Under the pieces are notes generated by a model that saw only the letters and a program-made list of their open reading frames with translations, had not been told where the DNA came from and did not search any database. From Endocalyx cinctus (lineage: Eukaryota; Ascomycota; Sordariomycetes; Amphisphaeriales; Apiosporaceae): a stretch of DNA of 64,000 bases. The DNA is taken from assembly GCA_001600455.1 (NCBI GenBank), contig BCKC01000002.1:4230171-4294170 (forward strand), given 5' to 3'. The translations under genes and the position numbers were made by a program. Positions 1-14,939 of this stretch are shown one piece after another. Within the stretch, counting starts at the first letter, position 1. Each line of letters starts with the position of its first letter.

Positions 1-2277
1 GGAAGTTCCCGACACGCCCTTAACCTTATTGAGAGCTCGTAATAGGCGGAGCTTCAGGGTAAGGAGCGGAGTATAAATGACGTGAGAGCATAAGAAGCTA
101 AGGATGGAGCGCCGAGCCGCGTGGGAGAGATTTTTTCTCGTGGAGTCTTCACCTCCATCTGCGGCCGCTTTCGAGCTGCTGTTCAAAGAGTTCTGTACAA
201 CCTCGAGGATGTGCTCCGCATTGAGTACACATTCCTCTAGAGATGGCACGACCATTTCTTTTAGGAATGCAAGGAGACCGTCTAGGCCCATCCAATCTAG
301 TTTCTTGCTCTCGGCATACAAGGAATCACGAGCCCACGGCGTCCCCGAAGACTCTACCTCTACACTATTTAGGACTGCTATTACTTCTGCTGCAGCACGC
401 CGGACCTTTTTGGAGGGGTCATTGAGCGCAGCAATGCAATATGGCAGCAGGGCCTGAAAATCTACACCGTTGCAGTCTCCTTCCTTGATGCGATTCTTAG
501 CCATGTCTAAGGCGCTTAGGCGAGCGAGAGTCGGATAAGGCCCGCACCATACACGCATTAGGAACGTAAAATAAAACGGGACCTTGCTCGCTTGACTTCG
601 TTGCAGAGACGGGATCTGCTCAAAAGAAGTCATCTTGCCTGGTTCCGATAGCCCAAGAAGGTATACAGAGCACAAATCGGTGAAGATATCTGACGAGCCG
701 GACTGGAAGCAGGAATTTGGCGAGGATTTATCGCTCTGGCTAATCCGAAGAAGGGCCGAGTCAAAAGTCTCAGTTGGCGCATCGCTTTGTTCCATTTGTA
801 CATCTTCGTCGGCATGACTTGTCAAAGTTTGGGGACGGAGTCGAGTATCAAGTCTCATTTCCAATTCATCCACGTCAACATCCGTGTTACTGATAGCTTG
901 CGTGAAAATATCTCTGACTCTTGAATCGTCAACTTGCGATAGTCGAATAATCGTAGACGCAAGTGCTTTTCGCCCCTGACCTTCCTGGTCTACTTGATCA
1001 TTCATTTTGTGAGCGGCCAGTAATATCGACTTGAAAATGACGGCAGTTTGCTGTTTGTCGAGCACCGATGCTAAAAGGAGAGACTCGACGATGGGTAAAC
1101 TCTTCAAGTCGCCCTTCTTGTAAAGCCGGTCGATCAAGGCCAGGCAAAACCCGTTGGCTAATCTCCCGATATTGTGTTCTTTCCCGATATCATTTAGTAT
1201 GCCCGGAAGATTCTGTACTTTGAGTAAAGCCCGGGTGACTTTTGAAGACATTTGCTTAGCAGAACGATATTGAGCGAGCATAGAGAGACAGACTAGACCT
1301 GGTCGGAGAGAGTCGGTGGTCCAACCGGAGACAAGCTGTTCCATAAGAGCACTTATAGCGGTATCATCAAGATTGCCCTTTGCTACAAAGACAGATATAA
1401 CCATATAACAAGCTATTTGCAAGCTAGGAACTCGAGATAGAACCAATGCTTCACTAATGGTTGGTCCTATTTGATGGAGCAGATTCTGGTCATTACTCTC
1501 TTGTATGCTGCGCCGACCAGATCTTTGTCTGTCTAACCGACTACTGACAGCCTCCGTCATGATACCACCCCAAAACGAGATCAATGCAGGGTACTGCTGC
1601 TGCACCCTGCAGGTTTCCAACGTATACTCGGAGATGGTAGTCAGGAATTCGGGATGGAGAGTAGCTTGGTGTACAAATACGGCTCTCGACGGCGGCGTCA
1701 ATGATTTGATATACGGTTGTAAGAACTTATACACGTGCGGGACATTGCTCGGGATGATCGATAAAAGTGTGATAAAGACCGGAATAGTATGGTACGGGAG
1801 GAACGTGGTTATAAGCGTGGTCGTATTACATTCATGGATTCTTCGAAACGGTGAGCATACTCTGCATTTTAGTACAAGATTCACCTAGTATTTCACATAC
1901 CTAAATCTCCTAATAAGCCATTCTATAGCCTTGATGGCGGGCATAAGTCTTACACGAGCTCCAACCAAACGTAGAAACGAATCTATCTTTTTGTCAAGCT
2001 CCGCATTTTCAGCACTCGTCATCTGAGTGCGATCCTCATCCTGACTTTGTTCGCTGAACAGGGTCGAGCGGAAAGGAGTAAATCTAGGGTCAAGTTGACA
2101 TAGTTCCTCGAAGCCTTCATTGCATATACCGAATAGAGTCTGATAATTCTGCGAGGCAGCAACTCGGGGTTCGAATATAAGCGACTTAGAATGTGCCGCC
2201 TTTTGTGCTTTTACATCGAGTGTTGACTTCGAATTCGCGGCGATCTGCGCAAGCTGCGCAGCCAAAGCGGTCGTCAT
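1..2277 (-). CDS. UTP10: U3 snoRNP / small-subunit processome protein Utp10 (HEATR1 family), 3' end beyond the window
   Basis: Utp10 is a very large HEAT-repeat protein of the t-UTP subcomplex of the small-subunit processome. It acts in the nucleolus in early 18S rRNA processing and rDNA transcription. Seen: start at 2277, exon 1 1901-2277, a 60-nt intron 1841-1900 (GTATGT..AG), then one exon open from 1840 down to base 1, about 739 residues in all. The N-terminus has the family pattern: TALAAQLAQIAA, then FEELCQLDPRF and LFSEQSQDEDRTQMT. The splice joins RRFR to IHECNT, as in fungal homologues. Full-length proteins are near 1,800 residues, so well over half is missing beyond the left edge. 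The identity rests on recalled family sequence and is very likely. Confidence 0.92.
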
Positions 2278-3168
2278 ATTGGGATGATAAATCGCCTGGA
2301 AATTCCGTTTTCAATTAACTAATCATGATAATACTTTATGTAGTCGTATATCAAGTTTTTTCTTTCTTGTTATTATCAACTTAACGTCGAGGAAAAGGAT
2401 GTATGTGAATAATGCATTGATGCAACTAACTAACTGCGAACTTTTTCATGGAAATTTTAGGTAGAGCAATATTTTTTTTTGAGAGATAAGCTATAGTAAA
2501 GCTATGTAGCCAATAAAAACTCTCAGATAAGGATAGCTCCAGTAAAACTTCCCAAAAGACAATGTTAACTTGGCGCTGCTTGGTAGTTTGGTGGGCTGGG
2601 TGGGTCCATGTTTGCGCCCCGTACGCCCCACGACAACCCCGCCATGTATTGTCGTCCTTCACTAAACATTGTCCGATTTATTAGATACAGCAGCCTGAGC
2701 ACGTAAGGACTTATCGTTGAATACTACCCTCGAGATAATGTTATGGTAGTAATATAACTGAAATTTTGTACACTAGTTTCGGGTAACGTTAACGCTTGTA
2801 GTGTAAAGTAGATAAGCTAAGAGGAAGCCCATAATCAGGTGCGCCTTCATACTCAGATCAACTAGGGATAATACCGACACAGTCCTTCTTGAGGTTGTCG
2901 TACCACATTCAAGTGACTACGTTTTGTCGCTTTCGGGGTTATATGAGTTGGTATTGAATGGGTACTTACTCATCAAATTGATTAATTGTTGAAAAACCTT
3001 TATGCTTAAACACTCACCTCCTTGGGCTGGTTCTTCATAAATCAATAGTCTTCTTTTTTCTCCCCCTGCTTTCTACCCCTCCACCGAGCAACTTGCCAGC
3101 TTGCGTCCTTTCTACCTTATCTGACTTGTTAGAAGTCTCATAGCGAAACTCAAAGTATTTCACGCAAG
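2278..3168. other. Intergenic region between UTP10 and the SGNH esterase
   Basis: This is the shared upstream region of two divergent genes. It is AT-rich, with pyrimidine tracts just upstream of the esterase start (about 3045-3080). I see no convincing reading frame or RNA gene. Confidence 0.5.
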
Positions 3169-4160
3169 ATGACGGTAAGTTGATAGAATAGACCTTTAAG
3201 CCTCGCTGGAATTCATATGAATAGATCTAATCAGGATGATTAGAAGCCATACAACCAAGTCGTGCTCTTTGGAGACTCACTTTTCCAAGGAGCGAGCGAT
3301 ATACAAGATGGTTTTTCATTCCAAGGCGCTTTACAGAGCTGTGAGTATCATTACATAATCTCGCGGATGCTCATAATTCGACTGATTCTTATGCTCTCCG
3401 TTTAGTTTGTATTAGGAGCGTGGACGTGATCAACCGAGGCTTTTCTGGCTACAACACGAAGAATGCATTAGAGCTGCTTACTCAAATCTTTCTACCACCT
3501 TCATCAACTAATCCCAAAATTGAATATCTAGTATGTCACCGTATCGTGGAATACATTAGCCTAGATTACCAAATCATATTTTCATATAATGTTGCTGCTG
3601 ACTGTTTTTAAAAATTATAGATAGTACTGTTTGGTGCTAACGATGCGGCTGTCCCTCTTCCGACTAACTTTCAGCATGTTCCAATTGAGCAGTACAAGGA
3701 GAACCTAATTAAGATCATTACCCATGAGTATATCAAGGCGCATAACCCCAAGATCTTGCTCGTGACCCCGCCGCCGGTCGACGAGATCCGAATGGAGGTA
3801 CTTGATCTGGAAAAAGGACACGAGAAAGTCACCCGTCATGCGGCCGTCAGCGCCCAGTATTCCGAAATGGCGCGGACGGTGGCATCGGAGATTCCTGGCG
3901 TTGTCCTCATTGACCTACACAAAGGTATTATGGATAAAGCCATTTCAATGACACCAGATTACAGCCCCGGTGCCCCTCCGCTAGGATATCCGGAGGGTGG
4001 AAAACGAGGTGGCTTAGAGAAGTTGCTTCCGGATGGATTGCATATGAGTGGCGAATCGTACAAAGTCTTCTTCGACCTTGTTCAGCCTCATATTGGACCA
4101 TTTCCCAGAGACTTCTACGTATTTCCGGACTGGAAAGTGTTGAACCCTGGGTCGATCTAA
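3169..4160 (+). CDS. IAH1: SGNH/GDSL hydrolase, isoamyl acetate-hydrolysing esterase (IAH1-like)
   Basis: This is a soluble esterase of the SGNH hydrolase superfamily, most like yeast Iah1, which hydrolyses acetate esters such as isoamyl acetate. Exons: 3169-3174, 3244-3340, 3406-3530 and 3621-4160, giving 255 residues, close to the family length. The first exon codes only Met-Thr, and a canonical GTAAGT follows it. Block I is FGDSLFQ (catalytic Ser), block II is NRGFSGYNT, block III is FGANDA (the oxyanion Asn), and block V is DGLHMS with the catalytic Asp and His. There is no signal peptide, so it is probably cytosolic. The natural substrate cannot be read from sequence. Confidence 0.87.
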
Positions 4161-5876
4161 CTTCAACAACGATATACCGTTTGAAAGGACCCAGAGGTTT
4201 GGAAGATATAATCTGATGGATTCTTCCAAAGGGGTTTCCCATCAGAATATTGATATCTATTGTTGATCCATCTATACATCTCGTATTGATATATGCTAGC
4301 TACCTAGGTAGAGTCTTATGAGAGTAAAATTTACATACTTCTACATATATCCATGGATGTATATGGTAGATTAAACCGAACGTAAGAGAGAGACATCGGA
4401 TATCTGCATATCTCACTTAGACAAAAAGATATCTACACTTGTTGTTTCATTTATTCAAAGATGCGCTTGGCTAACACATTAGTAAGTTTTTAGTAGCCAG
4501 TCAGACAGTAAAGGAACATTGCATATTTGATAATAATATGTAAATCATGTTTAAAATATGGGCCGTGAATACATAGCCGTGTACCTCAAAATACCTTTTG
4601 TTGTTTAAGAAGAAATATGTGTGATAGTTGTATCTTAGGTGCATTAAGCATGTACATCCTCTTGGTATGCTCACAACTGAAACTTAAGTTACTTTAGGTA
4701 CCACCATAGCAACCTACCCCTGTCAAATTTCGTCTTATGTCGATAACTAAAATGGTAAGGTAATAGTATACACTCTATTCACTCTATTCCTACTCGAAGT
4801 TGGTGGAAATCAACGGCTAGTCATCATCATCATCATCATCACCTATTATTAAATCAAATTTCACGACTTCGTTTGCCTTGAAGCCTTCTCCTCTTCATTT
4901 ATACACGGGTATTCTTCCAACCCCATTCAGAGAAAATATTTCTCTTAAATTAATAGCATTCAATTCTAGAGCGTATAATCCGACATTTCATCACGGAAAG
5001 ATAAAAAAAAAAGAAAGAAACAAAAAAGAACTGTCAAAAAGTGCAATGTTTCTTATCCGTTCGTAGCCTCCCTTGATACTTTCCTCGATCGCCTCATCTC
5101 CCGTTCACCCGTTCAGTCTTGTCGAATTTTGTTTCGATCCATCCTTCGTCTACCGTCGCAAATCAGATCAATTTACCATTATCAATACCATATTTTCACC
5201 CACCTACAATAAAATACCGGTACTTTCAACATTCTTTGGATTCCAAATCACCATTGCACGTTAACGTCGTTGGGGCTGTCACACCAAACTCGTTCATATT
5301 GAAAGGATAATAGAGTGGCCTAAGTCTTTACTGCCATTAAAGATCTAAGAAAATACATTCTTTAGGGTACTTCGACACTTATTTTTATACATTACCTTAC
5401 TTCCTAGCCGACATCTCCTTGAGTTCCAACCACATATTTATCGCCACACTAAACCCGGTTCCACTGAAGACAACTTTCAATTCGAATAAGGTCAAATTGC
5501 AAACACCGCCATTTGCAGAGACCATTTTTGGTCCTTTGCGATGAGGAGGTGGTGGTGGGCCTCATCGACAAGCCATTAGGGACATAGGTGCACACAGTTT
5601 ACAAAGGAGACGTGAAGAAGTAGGGGGGACTGCTTGTCAAGCTATATTTGAAGTAGATGGGCTGAAGCTTCGTACTTAGTCCAGTTCAATGCTGTGAGCT
5701 GGCTTTCTGACCTACCCAGGATCCAATCATTTTTTCCCCTGTCTTTTGCCCTGCGATTTTTTTTTTTTAAAACTACAATTCGATCTGGATTTCCCTCTTG
5801 CAGCTATTCTTCGTACAGCCTTGAAACAGTTTCCCTGTCACATATACTCTGGAATCCAACGCAACTCTAAGTGGGC
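4161..5876. other. Intergenic region with a TCA microsatellite
   Basis: This 1.7-kb AT-rich spacer holds a 12-bp palindrome centred on CCTAGG at 4301-4312 and a (TCA)7 tract at 4821-4841. The last several hundred bases are probably promoter and leader of the next gene. The short open frames here have no coding character. Confidence 0.5.
4821..4841. repeat. (TCA)7 microsatellite
   Basis: Seven perfect TCA units in a non-coding spacer. Confidence 0.9.
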
Positions 5877-7791
5877 ATGGATCCTCGTTACCCTGTTTCT
5901 CACGAACTTTACACTGTCCAGATGGACGTCAAACAGATACAGCTTGTGCAATCCAACCACGCCGACAGACTTTCCAGACTAGAAAAACGCCAGGCCGATG
6001 ATGCCGCAATCAAATCCGCTTGGAACTCACCATTTCCTAGCGCCTTGGGCGGTACACCTCAGCATGGTTCGTAATGTTCTTGCACTTTTTATGACTTGTT
6101 ACTGACATTGATCTTTCTTAGGCCCAATCCAGATGCCCTCAAACGAGATATTCGATGACTTCGAAGAACAGAGTCAAACATTAATAAGCAGTCTCCACTT
6201 AGATGCCGAAGACGAACCTACTCGTCGGGGTGCCGCCTCGAGAGCAAACAGTGTCCGTTTCGATGAAAGTGCCCTTCAAGGTTCCAGTTGGGCACAGAAT
6301 GGCCGCCATTCTGGAGACTTTGGTCCGATCCGACCTGGAAGCAGTCTTGGTATGGAACGTTCATTGTCACATAAATCCGATGGCCGGCATAGTTCCGCAG
6401 GCCATTCGGTGCATTCAATTCACTCACACCATTCCGTGGCTTCCGGCCGAGGGAGTAGTCTGGGACTGGATACGACGTTTACCCCTGGCGGCAATGATGA
6501 TGAATCCCCGATTGGTATTCCAGAGCCACCGCCTGGATTTTTTGTTCTGGGTTCGGTGCCTTCGATTGTCCGTTGCTGGCTCACCGACAACTTCGCTCAT
6601 GATACCTTACTCTATGCGGACATCTGCACGGGATCACAGAAGTCGATTATCGAGTATTCCTTAATCAGAGATCTTGATCTAGTTGACGCTGTCCATCGAG
6701 ACTTGGACGGGGCCTATCGCATTCGACTGCAAGTTTACTTGGCGGAAGCTATCATTTCTTCGGCCAGCCGAGTAAACTCGGCGCCACAAATGCCAAATTT
6801 GGCGTGTACATTCGAAGTGAATGGGATGGATCAACCGGACAATACCGATGCGAAGAGAAGTATTCGAATCTTTATCGGAAGTGAGGCTCTACGAGAGCAT
6901 TCAGCTGACATTCTGTTTTCTCAAAATCGAATGACTCTTTACAGTAGTGATCGTGAGAAGTTATCAGTACCCTTCGTCAGACCTGAAGATCATGGCGCTT
7001 TCAAAAACATCCGCACTATGGCTGTATTTCCGGAGAAGCCAAAGCTCAACGCAACAGCCCGTCCGTTTGTGCTTGGTGAACTGAAACAGAATACTCCCTC
7101 TGCCAGACCACCAAACGACTCGCCGGCGATGGAGCCTCAAGATGATACAGAGACACGTCTTGCTACATCCCCTTCCTCGGAGCAAACCAGCCAACCTGTT
7201 GAAACTGCCGCGACCAGTACTATGTCGGAAAGTGGCGGGGAAAGTGAAAGACATTTCAGAGAATCAAACAACGTCGAACCGGGCCCAAAAACTGCTCAAG
7301 GCCCAGCCGTAGATCCTACCGGAGACAATAGTCGGCGACCATCCGCAGCAGGAAGTATCTGGAACTCCTGGCGCCAAGGAGGGTCAGTTAACGGAAATGA
7401 GCAGAAAGAGAATGCATTGTTAAGTGGATATCAGCCTGCTGGCCGTGGCGGACGAAACATGAAGGTGCTGAAGCCGATGAAGGCAAGTACATCATCGTCG
7501 GCAAGAACGGGTGCGTCTTATGAGCCAGCACCACCGACGAGAAACAGCGGCGAGATCCGACGAAAGGCCCAGTCAGTAGTTTCGGAAACCACGAGCGGCA
7601 ATAATGCAATTCGATGGGAGTCGAAAAGAACATCGTCAGCCAATGTTGAGACACCTAAACCAGCAACTCGGGAGTCGCGAAGTGCATCAGGTACTCCTCG
7701 TACGTCTGCTAATCCTGTTGGAGGTGCGTCAGCATTTGCCTGGATGAACTCGTCAACCAAGCCGAGAACACCGGCGACGGCTGCGGAATGA
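5877..7791 (+). CDS. Conserved filamentous-fungal protein of unknown function (619 aa)
   Basis: Exons: 5877-6066 and 6122-7791, with a 55-nt intron carrying an ACTGAC branch site and TTAG acceptor. The N-terminus MDPRYPVSHELYTVQMDV is followed by a short helical stretch (IQLVQSNHADRLSRLEKR), possibly a small coiled coil. Next comes a Ser/His-rich segment and then a folded-looking middle (about residues 155-330) starting PPPGFFVLGSVPSIVRCWL. The C-terminal 250 residues are disordered and rich in Ser, Thr, Pro and Gly. I recognise the architecture as widely conserved in filamentous ascomycetes but know no assigned function. There is no signal peptide, membrane segment or catalytic motif. The start is the first in-frame ATG joined cleanly to the conserved region. 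Confidence 0.82.
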
Positions 7792-8208
7792 ATGTGATGT
7801 CAAGGCTGGAAAAGGTAACTTTAATTGGCTCCTTTCGGCCACTCTTGCTTCATGATCTTTACTCTCTCTACTTTGATTGAGAAACAAACAGCCTACTGTC
7901 AAGTAGTGCTACACCAAAAAAGGGAAAATTCAAATAAAAATCATTTAATAAAACACCGTAGCCTTTGTAAATCTTGTGTTCCATGTCCAAAATGTTCAGT
8001 GTGTAAAATAGTAGAAAGTTTGGTCTGCTCCTACTTCTTTTTTATGTGGGTGTCTATACAGACGGTAAATGACGGCATTCGCAAACGTATAAGGTATAAT
8101 GCTGCCTCGCTAGTTACATATAATACTTTTATGTCACAATCATCCATCCACTTCTTCCCTCCCCTCTAGCTCAAGTCTTTTTTATTTTCGCGCAAAGAGA
8201 AAGGAAAT
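7792..8208. other. Spacer upstream of the thiamine gene
   Basis: 417 bases of terminator and promoter sequence between two genes on the same strand. I looked for a TPP riboswitch core and saw none. Confidence 0.45.
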
Positions 8209-10139
8209 ATGTCCAAAGATAAAGTTGATTACTCACTTTACCTGGTGACCGATTCTACGCCCGCCCTACTCGGCGATAAAGATATATGCAAGGTAGTCGA
8301 GGCCGCCCTCAGAGGCGGCGTTACTTGCGTCCAGTACCGGGATAAGACGAGCGATACCGCCGTCCTCGTCTCAACCGCACGAAGCCTGCACGAGATCACC
8401 AGGAAATTCAACGTGCCATTGCTTATCAACGACCGTATCGATGTTGCCCTCGCGGTCGGTTGCGAAGGCGTGCATATCGGGCAGGATGATCTAGGTGAGT
8501 ATTATAAGCCATAAAATATGTTGTTTCTCATATTGGAGGGGACACATGATAGAGAGAGAAAAAAAAAGGGTAAGGGTAAATTATATTAACTGTATCATGA
8601 TAATAATAAAATTGCCTTAAATAAAGATTTAGCGACAGCTAGGAAGATCCTAGGTCCAGATGCGATTATCGGCGTTACCGTAAGTAATATCGAAGAGACA
8701 ACCGCTGCGTGTCGAGGAGGCGCGGATTATTTAGGCATAGGCACCGTATTCGCTACACCAACGTGAGTATGTCTTTAATTTACTCCTCTCTCTCTCTCTT
8801 GTTTTAACTGAACAGTTTTTTTTTTTTTTTTTTTTTTTTATCATTTTTCATGTGGTGCTATAGTACTAAAACAAAGGACAGAAAAGAAAACACGAAAAGC
8901 ATCATAGGCGTAAATGGAGTCCAGCAGATACTGCTCCACATCTCTGCGTCCGGTTCGCCGGTCAAGACGGTCTGCATTGGTGGGATCAATGCTTCCAACG
9001 TGTCCCGGGTGATGTGGCAGAGCGCGGGAAAGGGTAAGATGCTCGACGGCGTCGCGGTGGTCAGCGCCATCATGGCGGCTCCCGATCCGGAGGCGTCATC
9101 CAAAGAGCTTCTGCGGCTCTTCGCTTCACCGCCGGTATTCGCAAAGAGCCTGCGGCGAGGCGCTAGGACGCCGGAAGAATTGGTATCGCTCGCGCCGGAG
9201 GTCATCAAGGCGGTCGACGGGAAGAAACCGCTCTCCCATAACATGACGAACCTCGTGGTGCAGAATTTCGCGGCCAACGTGGCCCTCGCCGTCGGCGCGA
9301 GCCCGATAATGGCAAATTACGGCGAGGAGGCAAAGGATCTCGCGGCGCTCGGAGGCGCGCTCGTCATCAATATGGGGACGGTCACACCCGAGGGACTAGC
9401 GAATTACTTAAAAGCACTCGAGGCCTATAACGATGCGGGGCAACCTGTTGTATTTGATCCCGTGGGGTGAGTCAATTTTATTTCTCTACCTATCCACCTC
9501 CAGATCACGTTTCTCAACATGCAAAACTGGACTGTCGCACCGGAATTTGATTAACATAAACAACTATTTTACAGTGCAGGTGCTACGGCGGTCAGACGAT
9601 CGGCAACCAAGACAATCCTCAACGGGGGTTACGTGGACGTCATCAAGGGTAACCAATCCGAAATCCTATCGTGCATCCCGGGCGACCCAAGTTCGCAAAT
9701 ACAACAGCGCGGCGTGGATAGCGGACCCGAGGCCGCGGATATTCGTCAAGTGGGAGCGGCGATCCGAGAACTGGCCGCCCTGCGAAATAACATCGTCGTC
9801 ATGACCGGCAAGACGGACTACGTCGCGGCGGATGGCTACGGCGTCGTCTTCGCTGTCGACAACGGTCACGAGTACCTAGGCATGGTCACGGGCACGGGAT
9901 GTTGCCTAGGAACGGTCATTTCGGCCATGATCGCGGCGTATCCCGGCGACAAGGTCGCGGCTACGGTGGCCGGCCTCCTGCTATATAACCTCGCGGCCGA
10001 GGCGGCGGCGGAGAGGGAAGACGTCAAGGGCCCGGGAACCTTCGTTCCCGCTTTCATAGACGAGCTCTACAGACTCCGCAGAGATATAGCGGAGGGGAAG
10101 ACGGAGTGCTTGGAGAGGGCGAAGGTCTCGATGTTTTAG
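8209..10139 (+). CDS. THI6: Bifunctional thiamine-phosphate synthase / hydroxyethylthiazole kinase
   Basis: This fused enzyme phosphorylates 4-methyl-5-(2-hydroxyethyl)thiazole and couples it to HMP pyrophosphate to give thiamine monophosphate. Exons: 8209-8494, 8633-8762, 8864-9466 and 9575-10139; 527 residues against 540 in yeast Thi6. The ThiE half (about 1-225) shows LYLVTDS, VQYRDK, LINDRIDVALA, GVHIGQDDL and GIGTVFATPT. The ThiM half (about 235-527) shows NMTNLVVQNFAANV, ASPIMA, DPVGAGAT, VIKGNQSEI and the kinase motif GTGCCLG. Intron 2 contains a run of 24 T. All phases close and the domain order matches fungal Thi6. Confidence 0.95.
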
Positions 10140-10618
10140 ATCATCTACACTACAAGTCCCTGACTCTAAATATAGCAACAACCCCGCCCCCACTTCGAGC
10201 AAGAAAAAATATATTTCGTCATTGCATATACTGAATTCTTTTTGCTCCATATCTCTCTCTGCCTTCAAAACTTTTTTATGAGGAACAATAATTGAGAATA
10301 GTAAGTACTTACATATATGAGGTATATAGCATAAATAAAAGCTACTTATCTCTTGGAGTTATAATGCGTATATTAATACTATATTGTACAATAATAACCA
10401 AGTAGATAAATTCTTGGATATATCAGAAATTGCTTGTCGTTGGCCACTAAATACCCCACGTTGCACTTAATACTAGTCATTATCTATCTAAGTTTCACTG
10501 ATGACCGACACCGCACCTTGATATCTTCATCCACTCATCCCATCTATAAATATTTTATTATCATATATATATCTCATATCTTTTACTACTTTCTAGATTT
10601 CATCGAGTGTTGTGCTTA
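10140..10618. other. Intergenic AT-rich spacer
   Basis: AT-rich stretch between THI6 and the isochorismatase-family gene, likely terminator plus promoter. Nothing else is supported. Confidence 0.45.
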
Positions 10619-11745
10619 ATGAACTACTCTTCTAGATTAGTGACGTCTATACCAATTCGAACCAAAGGATATTCCGTTTTAACTAAACCTTCGTCAAGTT
10701 GGGCATACAGTTTTCCTTGTTCGAGAGCCGCATTCTCATCATCCAGAATCGTCAACATGGCCGAAAAGGCAACTGTTACACGGCGCCATCGTAGGTTATT
10801 TGATCTCATTTTTCTTTCCTTTCTTCGTATCTATACGAAATGATCGAGATTGAATATGCGGATAGAATCTAACTTCTTTATCTCCTCCATCTAGAGCAGC
10901 CGGCAATCTTGTTAGTTTAGCCTTGTCTCTCATTCGATATCACGGCATAAGATATATATGCGCATATATCTATCTGTAGTCATGGATGAACTAACCCAAT
11001 TCATTTTTTTCATTGCCTCAAAGAGTTTGTGATATGCAAGATAAGTTTCGGTCAGCTATCTCGCACTTCGATAAAATGTACGTCACTTCTAGCTAAGCTT
11101 CATTTATTCTTTTCTCCTACCTACCAAAGTCTTCGTTTCACAACGTCACGGGGAGAAAGAAAGAAGATACCTATTAACAAGAATATCCATATATACAGAC
11201 TCCTCACTACTCAAAAAGTGCTCCGCGCAGCCAAGATCCTCAAGGTGCCCGTGTACGTGACGACGCAAAACGTCGCGAAGCTCGGGGGCGTCGTCGCGGA
11301 GCTGGAGCCGCTCCTGAAGGAGACGGCCGTAGTGACGGTCGACAAGACGTGCTTCAGCATGATGGTACCCGAGGTAGCGTCGCACTTCCCCCCGGCGTCG
11401 ACGACGACCACATCGGCCGAAGGTCAATCCTCGACGAAGAAGCAGGTCGTCATCGTCGGTATCGAGTCCCACATCTGCGTGACCCAGACGGCCGTGGACC
11501 TGCTCGCGCGCGGCCACGCCGTCTACGTCCTCGCCGACGGCGTCAGCAGCTGCAACGAGCAGGAAGTCCCGCTAGCGCTCGCGAGGCTCAGGCACGCGGG
11601 CGCCGTCGTCACGACGAGCGAGAGCTGGATCTACGAGTGCATGGGCGACGCGGCTATCCCGGAGTTTAAGGAGATCGCTAAGCTCGTGAAGGAGACGAGC
11701 GCGGATACGAAGACGGTATTGGCGACGATGCCGAGCAAGATATGA
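10619..11745 (+). CDS. Isochorismatase-family cysteine hydrolase (ISOC1/ISOC2-like), probably mitochondrial
   Basis: Exons: 10619-10790, 10895-10910, 11024-11077 and 11199-11745, giving 262 residues. The second exon is only 16 nt. It is needed to keep frame and supplies the residues before VCDMQDKF. The catalytic triad of the family is visible: Asp in LVCDMQDKFR, Lys in VDKTCFSM and Cys in GIESHICV. The rest matches the ISOC2-type pattern (VLRAAKILKVPV, DLLARGHAVYVLADG, LRHAGAVVTTSE). The first 46 residues are basic, hydroxylated and poor in acids (RLVTSIPIRTKGYSV, SRAAFSSSR), like a mitochondrial presequence. A second ATG at 10757 would give a cytosolic form. The substrate of ISOC proteins is unknown, so I assign none. 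Confidence 0.83.
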
Positions 11746-12045
11746 CTGGCGAGGTAGAAGTTAGTGAAGAGATGGTGCGTGTACGCGTATATATGTGTAA
11801 CTTTGATTTACTTAGGAGAGGAGATGTATGAAGCGGGGAGAGTTATAGATTTTACGGGTTGAATCAAATATATAGTCGTGGAGATGAAAATAAAGATATG
11901 TACGGCATGATACGATTATCCTCCGGTGAAGCTTGTTATACGAATAGTATTGGTCTCTCGTTCTTGATTCAGCTCAAGTTATATATATACACACTGCATC
12001 GAGCCAATAACCAGCGGTTTAAGCGACTATTTCGCATCGCAATTT
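11746..12045. other. Convergent 3' spacer
   Basis: 300 bases between two convergent genes, AT-rich and without coding signal. Confidence 0.4.

Positions 12046-14939
<2,894 letters not shown>

Noticed and set aside
2426..2662. 78-codon minus-strand frame upstream of UTP10
   Set aside because: Lies in the divergent promoter region, with no protein-like pattern.
7792..8208. TPP riboswitch upstream of THI6
   Set aside because: Fungal TPP riboswitches occur with THI4- and NMT1-type genes; the conserved CUGAGA-type core is not visible here.
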